Assembly: GCA_002720055.1 (NCBI GenBank)
Contig: PBGH01000001.1
Span: 110,836 to 148,561, forward strand
Direction of reading: 5' to 3'
Origin: Methanobacteriota archaeon
GTDB lineage: Archaea > Thermoplasmatota > Poseidoniia > Poseidoniales > Thalassarchaeaceae
Length of the DNA stretch: 37,726 nt
The first letter of the stretch is position 1. Each line of letters starts with the position of its first letter. A program made the translations under genes and the position numbers. The notes under the pieces were generated by a model that was not told the origin of the DNA, made no database searches, and worked only from the letters and a program-made list of their open reading frames with translations. Shown in pieces: positions 9,013-18,320 of this stretch.

Positions 9013-11493
9013 ATGCTTGGAGTAGAAGGTGGAGTCATGTTTTTCTTACTCACAAAACGCTTGATTAGAAGCTTATTGAAGACAAAAATCAGACTTGCAG
9101 CAGTTATTGCAATGGTGGCAGTGGCGGTATTTGCCGGAATATCATTTGCAGCATACGCGCATACGGTTTCCGGAATGTATGATGGAATTTACGAAGATGA
9201 TGAACAGGGGGTAAATCTACCTGATATTTGGTTAGAAAATCCTAGTGGTACGTGGGACCAAGAAAGATCAGAATCAATTTGTGAGACTATTTCGAAAAGT
9301 TGGCCGGTTTCACCACTTGTACTGAACGAGTGCGAGCCCCGCCTTAGACTGGATGGAACGATGTTCCATTCAGAAACGGATCATGAAGTCGATTCTGAGA
9401 AGCTAATTCCTTCGGTTTGGCATGGAATCGATGAAGGCATCGTCGACAGGGTTTGGATTCCTAATCACGACTGCTGCTCTGGGAGGCTTGCAAGTAGCGA
9501 TACAGAGATAGTATTAGACAAACGTGTATCAGATGGTTTGGATATATCATTAGGAGAAACAGTTTCTATTGCTGCAGGTTCGGGAAGGATGGACTTCACC
9601 GTGGTAGGGATTGGATACCATTCTAATCATCTTTATTTTTCCCAAGAGGGCTCATTGTTCCCTGCAGAATCAGGAACATTTGCCACCGGATACCTCTCAT
9701 CCGGTGGTCTGGAGAAGCTAGCCAACCTGTCCGCTGGCTCCTCTAATCTAATTCTGATTGATGTCTTTGGGACTCCAGACTTCAACATTCCATCAACAGA
9801 TAAAAACGAAGGATTGGAGCTAGACTTTCTGATTTCTTCGATCGATGAGAATATTTCTCAGATGGGTGACTCACCATCCCTAGTTTATGATAGATCACAG
9901 GTTTTCTCAGTCGAAATTCTGCGTGCCGATGCAGAAGGTGCAATGATATTCTATATTCCAGTTACTGGAATGATTGCTGCTATCGCTGGAATCACAATTT
10001 TCCTCAGTCTTCAGAGGTTAGTCCAGTCTCAGTCAAGAGAGATTGCCATACTCAGGACCCTTGGAATACCGAGATTAGCAATAATGCCAGCATACTTACT
10101 AATGCCGCTAGTCATTGGGATAATAGGTACGATCATCGGAGTGATTCTCGCTCTATCTATCGGTATCCCGGGAATGCTTGGAATTTACGAGGATATTATT
10201 GGAATACCTATTTTAGAAACTACTTCAATTGCACCTCTTGTTATGCAAATAACAGTATTGACGAATATTTTGGTTCTCGCTTCAGGTATATTTCCAGCAA
10301 TTCAAGTTTCAAAGCTCCATCCCCTAGAAATTATGAGGGGTCAGCACGAAGTCAGAGTCTCTTCAAGGAAGGTTCAGGAGTTAACCTCCAGAATGCCTGC
10401 GACAATCGGTCTAACCATTCGTTCTGGGATAAGGAGGCCTGCCAGACTATTTTTCACATTTTTCGCTGTAGGACTTTCAATGCTACTATTCGGTAGTACT
10501 CTACTAATGATGTCAACAATGGAAGAAATTACAGTGGGGTCGGTAGAAGATAATCAGAACTGGGACCTAGAAGCAAACGTACTTTTCGGAGGTGAACAAG
10601 AAGTCATAGAATGGTCTAATCAGAAGGGAGGGGAACATGAGATGTTACTGATGTTTCCAGCCAATCCGGAAAACGACTCAAGAGTAATCATTGCTTATGG
10701 TTTGGAATACATCTCGACAGATGGAAATTCTATGATTACAATTGATTTAGCAAGAGGTAGCCTACCCCAAAGGGATCAACAAACTATCGAGATTTTAGTT
10801 GATGAAGGCATCAATCACTTCCTGGGTTGGGACATTGGCGATTTCCAAACCATACTATTCGGTTCGGAATCGAAGACTGTCGAAATTGTAGGAATAACAA
10901 AAGGAGAAATTACCAGAACCGTATACCTACATAGATCCGATCTAGCTGATGTGATAGGAATTCAAGCAACTTCCGTATTGATTGATCTACCGGATGGGGC
11001 AGAGTTGGACAGTGAACTCGGCGAGGTTTCCCTTGGAGTAGTGGCAAAGGAAGATGTCATTTCATCTTATGAGAGCATATTGGAACAACAGCAAGGCTTC
11101 TTGGGGGCAATCTTATTTCTAGGCATTCTTATTGCAATTGTTGTGCTCTTCAACACCCTTCTAATGAATCTATCAGAAAGAGATACAGAGATTGCAACAT
11201 TAAGAGTCCTTGGTGCACCTATGAGCCGACTAGGGACCATGATTTTCATGGAACACCTAGTAATTGGCCTAATTGGAGGTATTTTGGCCTTCTTCTTTAC
11301 GTTAGTTGGAACTCAGGCAATGATTTCTTCATTCATTCAATGGTCATTCTACATGTCAGTAATTGTTGACCCATTAGTGGCAATGATGCTTATTGGGGTA
11401 GTCGTCCTGATTTCCGTGGCATTGACTCCTTATGGAATGAGGCGCATACGGAAGATGGATTTAGTCGAGAAGGTCAAAGACCTGTCACAGTAG
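9013..11493 (+). CDS. FtsX/MacB-type ABC transporter permease
   Basis: This 826-aa permease has two FtsX-like halves. The N-terminal TM helix (about 25-50) leads into a MacB periplasmic-core-like exterior domain (about 55-305). Three TM helices follow (about 310-430), including the FtsX signature EIAILRTLGIPR and the HPLEIMRG end motif. A further TM (about 475-500) precedes a second exterior domain, and a C-terminal three-TM FtsX block contains TEIATLRVLGAPMSR. Such permeases usually act with a LolD/MacB-type ATPase in lipoprotein or substrate extrusion; no ATPase gene lies in this window. The ATG at 9037 (MFFLLTKRL) is preceded by AAGGTGGAG, a better ribosome-binding site than that of the ATG at 9013, so the true start may be 24 nt downstream. 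Confidence 0.9.
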   Translation: MLGVEGGVMFFLLTKRLIRSLLKTKIRLAAVIAMVAVAVFAGISFAAYAHTVSGMYDGIYEDDEQGVNLPDIWLENPSGTWDQERSESICETISKSWPVSPLVLNECEPRLRLDGTMFHSETDHEVDSEKLIPSVWHGIDEGIVDRVWIPNHDCCSGRLASSDTEIVLDKRVSDGLDISLGETVSIAAGSGRMDFTVVGIGYHSNHLYFSQEGSLFPAESGTFATGYLSSGGLEKLANLSAGSSNLILIDVFGTPDFNIPSTDKNEGLELDFLISSIDENISQMGDSPSLVYDRSQVFSVEILRADAEGAMIFYIPVTGMIAAIAGITIFLSLQRLVQSQSREIAILRTLGIPRLAIMPAYLLMPLVIGIIGTIIGVILALSIGIPGMLGIYEDIIGIPILETTSIAPLVMQITVLTNILVLASGIFPAIQVSKLHPLEIMRGQHEVRVSSRKVQELTSRMPATIGLTIRSGIRRPARLFFTFFAVGLSMLLFGSTLLMMSTMEEITVGSVEDNQNWDLEANVLFGGEQEVIEWSNQKGGEHEMLLMFPANPENDSRVIIAYGLEYISTDGNSMITIDLARGSLPQRDQQTIEILVDEGINHFLGWDIGDFQTILFGSESKTVEIVGITKGEITRTVYLHRSDLADVIGIQATSVLIDLPDGAELDSELGEVSLGVVAKEDVISSYESILEQQQGFLGAILFLGILIAIVVLFNTLLMNLSERDTEIATLRVLGAPMSRLGTMIFMEHLVIGLIGGILAFFFTLVGTQAMISSFIQWSFYMSVIVDPLVAMMLIGVVVLISVALTPYGMRRIRKMDLVEKVKDLSQ

Positions 11494-11503
11494 CGCATGG
11501 TCA

Positions 11504-12286
11504 GTGCGAGTCGTATCATGGAACCTAAATGGGATCAGGGCCGCCCATAGAAAGGGGCTAGCAGATTTCATTGAAAGAATAGATGCAGATGTGATGCTCT
11601 TCCAAGAAGTCAGAGCTCTTCCCGAGCAGATGCCAAAGGAATGGACTGAGCCCGAGGGTTATGAGGTGATTTGGCATCCCGCCCAAAAGAAAGGTTACTC
11701 TGGAGTCATGTCCTGTTCAAGAGTAGGTATGGTCGAGCTTGGAAGGGGGATTGATACGAAATTAGACGAGACAAGAGATCCCGAAGGAAGGGTATTAGTA
11801 ACAAAACACCAGAATCTAAGTTGTGTAAATATGTATCTTCCAAACGGTTCTTCCAGAGAAGAAAGACAGCACTACAAGGATCAGTGGCTTGAAGATATGC
11901 TTGTTTGGAGCTATCAGTTTCTAGATTCCACCAAACCCGCACTTCTTTGTGGAGATTTGAATATAGCTCACACTGAGGATGACATATGGGACCCAGTAGG
12001 CAACAAGCGCACCTCAGGTTTCTTACAGCATGAGAGAGAGTGGTTCGATAGAATGCTAGAAGCGGGTTGGAGCGACCTTCTCAGAATTCACGTAGGACCT
12101 ATGAAGGGGCCATATTCTTGGTGGTCAAACTTTCGTAGAGCTAGGGAGAGGGATAGAGGTTGGAGGATTGATTACATTCTGGCAAATAAAGTGGCCAGGC
12201 CAATGATGCAATCAGCTCAGATAATGAGAGAAGGAGGCCTAGTTGTTTCTGATCACGCTCCAGTGATAGTAGATATTAATCTTTAA
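11504..12286 (+). CDS. xthA: Exodeoxyribonuclease III / AP endonuclease (ExoIII family)
   Basis: This 260-aa endonuclease/exonuclease/phosphatase-fold DNA repair enzyme should cleave at abasic sites and remove 3' blocking groups in base excision repair. The family motifs are complete: WNLNG with Asn7, FQEV with Glu35, Tyr101 in MYLPNG, GDLN with Asp151 and Asn153, RIDYIL with Asp223, and the terminal SDHAP with Asp250 and His251. The length is normal for XthA. The start is a GTG at 11504, 10 nt after the permease stop codon. The nearby ATG at 11497 is in another frame. It may be cotranscribed with the genes on both sides. Confidence 0.96.
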   Translation: MRVVSWNLNGIRAAHRKGLADFIERIDADVMLFQEVRALPEQMPKEWTEPEGYEVIWHPAQKKGYSGVMSCSRVGMVELGRGIDTKLDETRDPEGRVLVTKHQNLSCVNMYLPNGSSREERQHYKDQWLEDMLVWSYQFLDSTKPALLCGDLNIAHTEDDIWDPVGNKRTSGFLQHEREWFDRMLEAGWSDLLRIHVGPMKGPYSWWSNFRRARERDRGWRIDYILANKVARPMMQSAQIMREGGLVVSDHAPVIVDINL

Positions 12287-12338
12287 TCAATTCGTAAAAA
12301 AAGAAGAGAAGCCTCTACAAGGGACCATTCAAGAGAGT

Positions 12339-13151
12339 ATGCAATCACGGGATTTCATGGGAGATCAACTTTCTAGTCGCTTGGAAACTATTCTTCCTGG
12401 GGGTAAAGGGGTTTGGATACCCATGGACCATGGAGCATCCCGATTCCCCGAATCCGGTCTTGAAGATACCGATTCAGCCGTAGATGCCGCAATTGAGGGT
12501 GGGGCGGATGCTATAATAATGCATAAGGGACCAGTAAGTTACCACGTAATTCGCACTGGATGGAATCGTTTTGTCTGCCACACCTCTGTTTCTACAGTTC
12601 ATGGAGGGACTCGCTCTCAGGATAAGATTCTCGTAGCAGGGGCATCGGAGGGTATTTCCAGAGGGGCAGTAGCAGTCTCAGCACAGGTCAACCTAGGCGA
12701 TTCAGCAGAACCCGAAATGATCAAAAGGATTGGTAGAATTACCACAGAAGCTCAAAAAATGGGAGTTCCTGTATTGGGAATGTTCTACCCAAGAGGAGAA
12801 AATCTTTGTTTGGATGTTTCCGACCAAACAGGCGGGATTGCCCATGCCGCGAGACTAGCTTGGGAGTTAGGTTGTAACGTGGTAAAGGTGCCTTGGACCG
12901 GATCAGAGGAATCATTCAGAATTGTAACATCATCGGTACCAATACCAGTTCTTCTATCCGGGGGGCCGAAAGAACTAACAAATTCAGGGTTACTAAAGCT
13001 TGTCGAGAAATCAGTTAATTCTGGAGGATCAGGCGTCTGTATGGGGCGACATATTTTCGCCTCAGAAGATCCAGCCTCTCTAATTAGATCTCTAAGAGCT
13101 ATAGTCCATGATGGAGCGAATTCCGAAGAGGCATCAAGACACTTGAGGTGA
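12339..13151 (+). CDS. 2-amino-3,7-dideoxy-D-threo-hept-6-ulosonate (ADH) synthase, class I aldolase family
   Basis: This 270-aa TIM-barrel protein is of the DeoC/FbaB class I aldolase family. The candidate catalytic residues match those of Methanocaldococcus MJ0400: Asp30 (IPMDHG), Tyr150 (GMFYPRG) and Schiff-base Lys183 (NVVKVPWTG). In archaea lacking DAHP synthase, ADH synthase makes the precursor that dehydroquinate synthase II converts to 3-dehydroquinate. The next gene is exactly that enzyme, which favours ADH synthase over plain fructose-bisphosphate aldolase. The start may be the ATG at 12339 or the ATG at 12357. The gene lies 52 nt after xthA and begins the aromatic cluster. Confidence 0.9.
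   Translation: MQSRDFMGDQLSSRLETILPGGKGVWIPMDHGASRFPESGLEDTDSAVDAAIEGGADAIIMHKGPVSYHVIRTGWNRFVCHTSVSTVHGGTRSQDKILVAGASEGISRGAVAVSAQVNLGDSAEPEMIKRIGRITTEAQKMGVPVLGMFYPRGENLCLDVSDQTGGIAHAARLAWELGCNVVKVPWTGSEESFRIVTSSVPIPVLLSGGPKELTNSGLLKLVEKSVNSGGSGVCMGRHIFASEDPASLIRSLRAIVHDGANSEEASRHLR
13145..13151 (+). promoter_or_regulatory. Ribosome-binding site GAGGTGA deciding a TTG start
   Basis: GAGGTGA overlaps the end and stop codon (TGA 13149-13151) of the ADH synthase gene and lies 4 nt before the TTG at 13156. It supports TTG initiation and translational coupling of dehydroquinate synthase II. Confidence 0.7.
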
Positions 13152-13155
13152 GAAA

Positions 13156-14091
13156 TTGCAGATCTGGCTAGATTCGCCCACAAATGACTATTCCGGTGAT
13201 AATATTGTAAGCAGGCAATGGAGAGGAAGCTCTAGTGATGTTTCAGAGATCTTTATTGAGAATTCTTTTGATCAGGAAGATGCAATATCATTAATCGGTT
13301 TAGTCCCATGGATTTTAGTAAGATTTTCTGACTGGACAATGGTCCCATTAGAAAATCTGATCGCCAATTCTAGAGGTTCAGGAACAAGAATAGCCGTGGC
13401 AATAGAAGACAAAATAGAATTGAATGGAGCAGTATTTTCACTTGGTGGAGGAGTGGATGCCGTCTTGGTTTCCTCAGATCTGGTTGATGAAGCAGCAATT
13501 ATGGCGGGAGAAAGACTGGAATTTGAAGAGAGTGAAAATGAAACCGCGCTTCCAATTATTGAAGCAGAAGTCACATCCGTCGAATCCGCAGGAATCGGAG
13601 AAAGAGTTTGTATAGACCTAACTAGGAGGTTACATATCGGCCAGGGAATACCCGTAGGCTCTCTTTCAAGCAGTCTCTGTCTTGTTCATGGAGAGACCAT
13701 CTCTTCTGACTTCGTACCCACTAGACCTTTCAGAGTAAACGCTGGAGCTATCCATTCCTATGTTCTACTTCCTGATGGCACGACAAAATACCTCAGTGAA
13801 TTGATATCAGGTGACGAAGTAGCTGTGGCTTCAGAATCAGGATTACAAGAGTCGGCCACTATTGGGAGATTGAAAATTGAAAATCGACCTCTTATTTTAA
13901 TCAGGTTTACTGCAGATGATAAACAAGGACAAATTGTGGCCCAGCAAGCGGAGACGGTTAGGTTGGTCGCCCCCTCGAAGGAGCCAATTTCAGTCACGGA
14001 TTTGTCCAAAGGAGACTCTATATCAATAATTTCAGATTCCAGAATGCGCCATGTAGGCATTGCAGTCGAATCAAAGGTGGTGGAAAAGTGA
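13156..14091 (+). CDS. 3-dehydroquinate synthase II (archaeal, MJ1249 type)
   Basis: This 311-aa protein should oxidatively deaminate and cyclise the ADH synthase product to 3-dehydroquinate using NAD. Family marks include the SLGGGVDAVLVSS segment (about 95-107) and the C-terminal AIHSYVLLPDG...KYLSELISGDEVAVAS block (about 197-229), typical of DHQS type II. It is somewhat shorter than the methanogen proteins. It starts at a TTG with a strong GAGGTGA ribosome-binding site, 4 nt after the upstream stop codon. Its stop codon overlaps the GTG of the shikimate kinase gene. Position and overlaps indicate an operon with the flanking aromatic genes. Confidence 0.93.
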   Translation: MQIWLDSPTNDYSGDNIVSRQWRGSSSDVSEIFIENSFDQEDAISLIGLVPWILVRFSDWTMVPLENLIANSRGSGTRIAVAIEDKIELNGAVFSLGGGVDAVLVSSDLVDEAAIMAGERLEFEESENETALPIIEAEVTSVESAGIGERVCIDLTRRLHIGQGIPVGSLSSSLCLVHGETISSDFVPTRPFRVNAGAIHSYVLLPDGTTKYLSELISGDEVAVASESGLQESATIGRLKIENRPLILIRFTADDKQGQIVAQQAETVRLVAPSKEPISVTDLSKGDSISIISDSRMRHVGIAVESKVVEK

Positions 14092-14945
14092 AAACTATAG
14101 GGAGGGGTTCAGCAAGAGGTGGAATTTCTATTCTCCATGCCGCAGGACTTGGAAAGGGATGCTCTGTAGGTTTAGACCTAATTACAGAGGTACAGATAGT
14201 TGACTCAGAAATAGTAGTGGAGTATGATAAGCATGGAATTCTTGATTCGGTCGAGAAGTGCTGGAGGGAGGAAAATCTCCCGATTCCATCTAGATTAGGA
14301 TGGTTAGTTGAGAGCTCGATCCCTATCGGACAGGGCCTAAAATCAAGCTCTGCATTGGCCTGTGCAGCATTAAGAGCATTGAATAATTGTTCATGGGCAG
14401 GATTGAATAATTCTAAGATAGCTGATCTTGCCTCTAAATCTCAGAAAATCTCTGGGTGTTCAATTACCGGTAGTCTGGATGACGCATTCGCATCACTAGA
14501 GCCAGGTTGGAAATTAGTGGACCCAGAGATGAGCGCCTCCGAATCAGTAATTTTAGAAGGTGAGATGAACCCAAATCTTTCGGTAATTATTTTACTTCGT
14601 GGAAATAGAAAAGAGAGCATTTCGAAGAGTATTCTTTCTACTCAGATACCTATGTTTGAGAGATCATTGGCTTCCATAATGGCCGGCTCTCCATTAGATT
14701 CAATTTCATCAAACGGGTTAGCAGTCGCCGCGGCGACAAATGATCATGAAGCACTTAGGATAAGTAATATGTGCATCGCTTCAGGAGCAATGGCATGCGG
14801 AGTATCTGGATCTGGACCAGCAATAGCACTGGTCTGTTATGAAGAAGAATCAGAAACTCTCCTCAGCACAATTTCAAATTTCGGGTTTGAAGCAATTTCT
14901 ACAAGATTTTCTTCTGTAGACGGAATAAGTGGGGAGGCATTCTGA
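14088..14945 (+). CDS. aroK: Shikimate kinase, archaeal GHMP family
   Basis: This 285-aa GHMP-superfamily kinase phosphorylates shikimate to shikimate 3-phosphate. It is unrelated to the bacterial P-loop AroK. Visible motifs are the GHMP ATP-binding loop PIGQGLKSSSALA (about 78-90) and the C-terminal CGVSGSGPAIALV glycine loop (about 244-256). The N-terminal ARGGISILHA segment fits archaeal shikimate kinases. The GTG start overlaps the upstream stop (GTGA) and a GGTGG lies upstream. The stop overlaps the next ATG by one base (TGATG). The intervening pathway genes for dehydroquinate dehydratase, shikimate dehydrogenase and EPSP synthase are not in this window. Confidence 0.94.
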   Translation: MKTIGRGSARGGISILHAAGLGKGCSVGLDLITEVQIVDSEIVVEYDKHGILDSVEKCWREENLPIPSRLGWLVESSIPIGQGLKSSSALACAALRALNNCSWAGLNNSKIADLASKSQKISGCSITGSLDDAFASLEPGWKLVDPEMSASESVILEGEMNPNLSVIILLRGNRKESISKSILSTQIPMFERSLASIMAGSPLDSISSNGLAVAAATNDHEALRISNMCIASGAMACGVSGSGPAIALVCYEEESETLLSTISNFGFEAISTRFSSVDGISGEAF

Positions 14946-16087
14946 TGGGAATGGATCTTGGTGAAAATATCAAAGTGACTATTTTCGGAGAAAGCCATGG
15001 AAAGTGTGTAGGGGCATTGGTCGAAGGAATTCCTCCCGGGACTAAGATTGACAGGAAGGCGTTAATTGAGGATTTGGATAGGAGAAAACCTGGGAGAAGG
15101 GGACTTTCTTCAAGAGCCGAGATTGATGACTGTGAAATCCTATCCGGGGTATATGATGGGAAGGCAACAGGCTGGCCAATTCTGATGGTTGCCATGAACT
15201 CTGATGCTCGTTCAAAAGACTATGACTTCCTTCCCGACCACCCCAGACCGGGTCATGCAGATATGGGTGAAGCAATCTGGTCAAAGGGATTCTACGACCC
15301 CCGTGGAGGGGGATCTCATTCTGCTAGACTAACGCTGGGCATAGTCGCCGCAGGAAGTCAAGTAAGATCCATTTTGGATGAAGTCGGATGGACTTGCGAT
15401 GCTCATCTCCACAAAGTGGGAGAAATTAGTACAAGACCCCTTTTTCAATTAAGAAAAATGAAACTACAACCAGAAGATCCAACAATGAAGAGACTTAATT
15501 GTAGAGATCCAGATGTAGCACCAATGATGGATGATTTTATCAAAAAGATTAGAAAAGATAGGGACTCAATCGGATCAGTTGTTGAGTTGATTATCGAGGG
15601 TCTTCCCATAGGCTTGGGAGACCCCTGGTTTGATGGAATAGAACCCTCTCTTGCTAGAGGATTAATGGCGATTCCCGGTGCTAGGGCAATAGAGTTTGCA
15701 AGTGGAATAAAATCTTCCTCAATGAGGGGGTCTGAGAATAATGATATGTGGGTCTCAGGGCCAGATTCTCCAATTCTTGAGAAATCTGAAGATGGAAAGG
15801 CAGACGGTGCACTAGGAGGTAGATCAACAGGAGCGCCGCTGAGAGTTTTGATCCATTTCAAACCACCTAGCAGCCTTCCTAGAGAACAATTCACCCTTCA
15901 TCTCCCAAGTAACGAGACTAGGTCGCTCAAGGTCGGAGGTAGACATGACCCAGTTATCGGGCCACGCGCAGTTCCTGTAGTTCAAGCAGTGGCAATGTTG
16001 GTGATTTGCGATCTTGGAATTTCCGGAGGATTTCTAAATCCTAAGAGCGATTCTCTAGATACTGCTGAAACCTTAGTGGAAGATTGA
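14945..16087 (+). CDS. aroC: Chorismate synthase
   Basis: This 380-aa enzyme converts 5-enolpyruvylshikimate 3-phosphate to chorismate with reduced FMN. All three classic signatures are present: FGESHGKCVGA near the N-terminus, RPGHADMGEAIW (about 99-110) with DPRGGGSHSAR just after, and the C-terminal VGGRHDPVIGPRAVP segment. The length is normal. The ATG overlaps the shikimate kinase stop by one base; a second ATG follows at 14951. The last 47 bp overlap the 3' end of a convergent membrane-protein gene. Confidence 0.98.
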   Translation: MGMDLGENIKVTIFGESHGKCVGALVEGIPPGTKIDRKALIEDLDRRKPGRRGLSSRAEIDDCEILSGVYDGKATGWPILMVAMNSDARSKDYDFLPDHPRPGHADMGEAIWSKGFYDPRGGGSHSARLTLGIVAAGSQVRSILDEVGWTCDAHLHKVGEISTRPLFQLRKMKLQPEDPTMKRLNCRDPDVAPMMDDFIKKIRKDRDSIGSVVELIIEGLPIGLGDPWFDGIEPSLARGLMAIPGARAIEFASGIKSSSMRGSENNDMWVSGPDSPILEKSEDGKADGALGGRSTGAPLRVLIHFKPPSSLPREQFTLHLPSNETRSLKVGGRHDPVIGPRAVPVVQAVAMLVICDLGISGGFLNPKSDSLDTAETLVED

Positions 16088-16976
16088 TTGCGAACATAGA
16101 TGCAATGATCAAGAAGACTAGAATTGTTCCAAGAGCAACCCCGTAAACACTAGTCAGCTCTACACTTTCTTCAAGCCTATTGGCCGCAACAGGATCTAGA
16201 ACTCCTATGAATAGCGGAACAATGAAGTTGATGAAAAGCGTAAGAGTAGCCACAATAGCAGCCACTGCCGGAGTATAGCCCAATGCTCTTCTATATCTAT
16301 CCGAGATACTTTTGACATTCATTACGTAAACCTCTCCTCTTCTGATTGATGTATCGAGCATAGAGAACCGTATCACTCCACTGGATATTTCCATGTAGAC
16401 AACCAGGAAAACAGCATAAAATATGAGAAGGAATTTCTGTATGACTTCATTTTCTAGGAATCCGAGGCCCCCCAAGCCAAACTCTACTTTACTGCCTGCA
16501 AATCTTACAGTCACCAGAATAAGAGCGACGTATGATACTAGGATGAAACGTTGATCCCTTTGCCAAGTGCCCCATAAACCACAAACTAGGCCCGAAATAA
16601 TTAGCAACCAGTGTAAGCCCAATCCCAGAATTCCGAGGCCTATTTCATTTGTTGCCGTAAACCACACCGTTCCTGAAACAGGAGTCAGCACAAAGGTAAG
16701 AAATCCTAGGACCAAAAGAGAACCAATCGCTCCCATTTGCAAGGTAATAACCATCTTGTTGGGAGGTACAAATTCTCTATTCACCAATATCGGGCCGCCA
16801 AAAATAGCGTCTATCCAATTGGGTATAGCAACCTCTGGTACGGCATCATCCGGTATCCCCGTGTCTCTTTTCATCTCTCCTGCAGCCTTCTTCCTACTCG
16901 GAGCGGAGGAACGCACGACCTTTCCTTCGTAGAGGTGAGAAGTGTCTACCGGGCCCTTCCCTTGTTCCGCCATCAT
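16041..16976 (-). CDS. Multi-pass membrane protein of unknown function in the MoxR/DUF58 cluster
   Basis: This 311-aa protein has a hydrophilic N-terminus (1-70) followed by about six hydrophobic segments, roughly at 74-95, 105-130, 137-160, 180-200, 235-260 and 280-303. No catalytic motif is recognised. It starts at tandem ATGs (MMAEQ) preceded by GGGGTG, 7 nt after the DUF58 gene, so it should be the last gene of that operon. Membrane proteins of this kind often accompany MoxR/DUF58 pairs, but homology to a named family is not evident. The 3' end overlaps aroC tail to tail by 47 bp. Confidence 0.85.
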   Translation of the reverse strand: MMAEQGKGPVDTSHLYEGKVVRSSAPSRKKAAGEMKRDTGIPDDAVPEVAIPNWIDAIFGGPILVNREFVPPNKMVITLQMGAIGSLLVLGFLTFVLTPVSGTVWFTATNEIGLGILGLGLHWLLIISGLVCGLWGTWQRDQRFILVSYVALILVTVRFAGSKVEFGLGGLGFLENEVIQKFLLIFYAVFLVVYMEISSGVIRFSMLDTSIRRGEVYVMNVKSISDRYRRALGYTPAVAAIVATLTLFINFIVPLFIGVLDPVAANRLEESVELTSVYGVALGTILVFLIIASMFAINLPLRFQQYLENRS

Positions 16977-16983
16977 TACACCC

Positions 16984-18309
16984 CTAGAATCCCCTAGCCC
17001 CGGCTAGCGCAGTAAAGAGAAGCATATCTGGCTCCCAATCCATAACATGAGCGCCCAATCCTCTAAGTTCAGTCATTAAGATATCTCTTTCCGTCTTGAG
17101 AACCTCATATCCAGTACGATCAATCCTTCTCGCATCGAACTCAAACTCAAGGCTACTCGGAGAAAGCACCGTAACCTCGAAACTCCTAGCTCTAAGATCC
17201 CTAACCGCATCAACTATTGTGGGGTCATCCTCAAGTGGAGATAAAATGATTATCGGACTTCCTCTATGGATATGAGGCATAATTCGATTAGTTACAATCT
17301 TTAGAGGCGTATTCCCCTTGGCCATTGCTCCTGCGAGCTTTGTTAGGACTATGTACAACTGCTTCTTTCCAGTATCTCTGTCAACAGAGACTATCTCATC
17401 CCCATAAACAACAAGACCTACTGAATCCCTTCTTGAGAGAAAGTACTGAGTTAGACTCGCTGCAGCTCTTGTACTGTAAACCAGAGAGTTTCTACTTACT
17501 GGTCCGGTTTCACTTACTGATCTGCTATCCACTATGATGATCACATCACTTACTGCATCCCTCTCGAACTCATTGACCATCATCTTTCCATCTTGTCTTG
17601 CCGTAGCCTTCCAATTAATTTTCCTCATTGGATCACCTGGAAGATATTCCCTTAGATTGTAGAAATTCGAACCTTCTCCAGGATTTCGAATATTTACTGC
17701 TCCTGTGAAAATTTTCGGTACCCTACTCTTAATCATTGCATCCTTGATATCCTCCATCTTTGGAAAAACCAAGAAGTCATCATAAAGCTGAATCTCTTTT
17801 TCATTATGGAATAAACCCAACTCGTCCTGAACTCTGATACAGACGGGGCCAATAGTGTAGAACCCTCTTAGAGGTGTCTCGATTGTGTAAGAAATCTCAG
17901 TCTCTCTCTGAGGACCTATTTCCATGAGAACATAGTTCGCTCCCTTCTTTATCCTCATCACCTCAGGAACCCTATCTCTAAGTTCGAGTACCTTAGCTAT
18001 ATTCGATCGATTTTGTATCCTTAATGTTACATCAATTTCTCCATCTTCAAAAACTCTCGAGGATGAGGTCTTCCTCATAGCTACGATACTCTGGAGCTGC
18101 ACCCCCTCATCCATCTTAGAGTCCTCAATTCTTCTCCCAGAGGATGCAACATCACCGTGAGCCGTCCTTAGTGCAGCCCAAGTGAGAAAAGATAGAAGGA
18201 CTACAGCAACGGTTACCAACTGTTGGTTTCTCAATACTAGGCCTAGTAGGTACATAGCCACCGAAAGTGACGCGAACATCGCTGACTTTCGGCTCCAGGC
18301 CACCTTCAC
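16984..18309 (-). CDS. DUF58 protein with von Willebrand A-like domain, MoxR partner
   Basis: This 441-aa protein has two N-terminal TM helices (about 9-26 and 30-47) and a beta-rich domain (about 70-170). The DUF58 signature lies at 211-246 (GEGSNFYNLREYLPGD, then RKINWKATAR). A vWA-like Rossmann domain follows, with a MIDAS-like DSRSVS at 261-266. DUF58 proteins are encoded beside MoxR AAA+ ATPases, which are thought to act as chaperones for metal-binding or surface complexes. It starts 11 nt after the end of the MoxR gene, in the same operon. Confidence 0.93.
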   Translation of the reverse strand: MKVAWSRKSAMFASLSVAMYLLGLVLRNQQLVTVAVVLLSFLTWAALRTAHGDVASSGRRIEDSKMDEGVQLQSIVAMRKTSSSRVFEDGEIDVTLRIQNRSNIAKVLELRDRVPEVMRIKKGANYVLMEIGPQRETEISYTIETPLRGFYTIGPVCIRVQDELGLFHNEKEIQLYDDFLVFPKMEDIKDAMIKSRVPKIFTGAVNIRNPGEGSNFYNLREYLPGDPMRKINWKATARQDGKMMVNEFERDAVSDVIIIVDSRSVSETGPVSRNSLVYSTRAAASLTQYFLSRRDSVGLVVYGDEIVSVDRDTGKKQLYIVLTKLAGAMAKGNTPLKIVTNRIMPHIHRGSPIIILSPLEDDPTIVDAVRDLRARSFEVTVLSPSSLEFEFDARRIDRTGYEVLKTERDILMTELRGLGAHVMDWEPDMLLFTALAGARGF

Positions 18310-18320
18310 ACCCCAGCCAA

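Noticed and set aside
12339..13151. Fructose-bisphosphate aldolase as the primary call
   Set aside because: The fold and catalytic residues would allow it, but the immediate neighbour is dehydroquinate synthase II, which needs the ADH synthase product.
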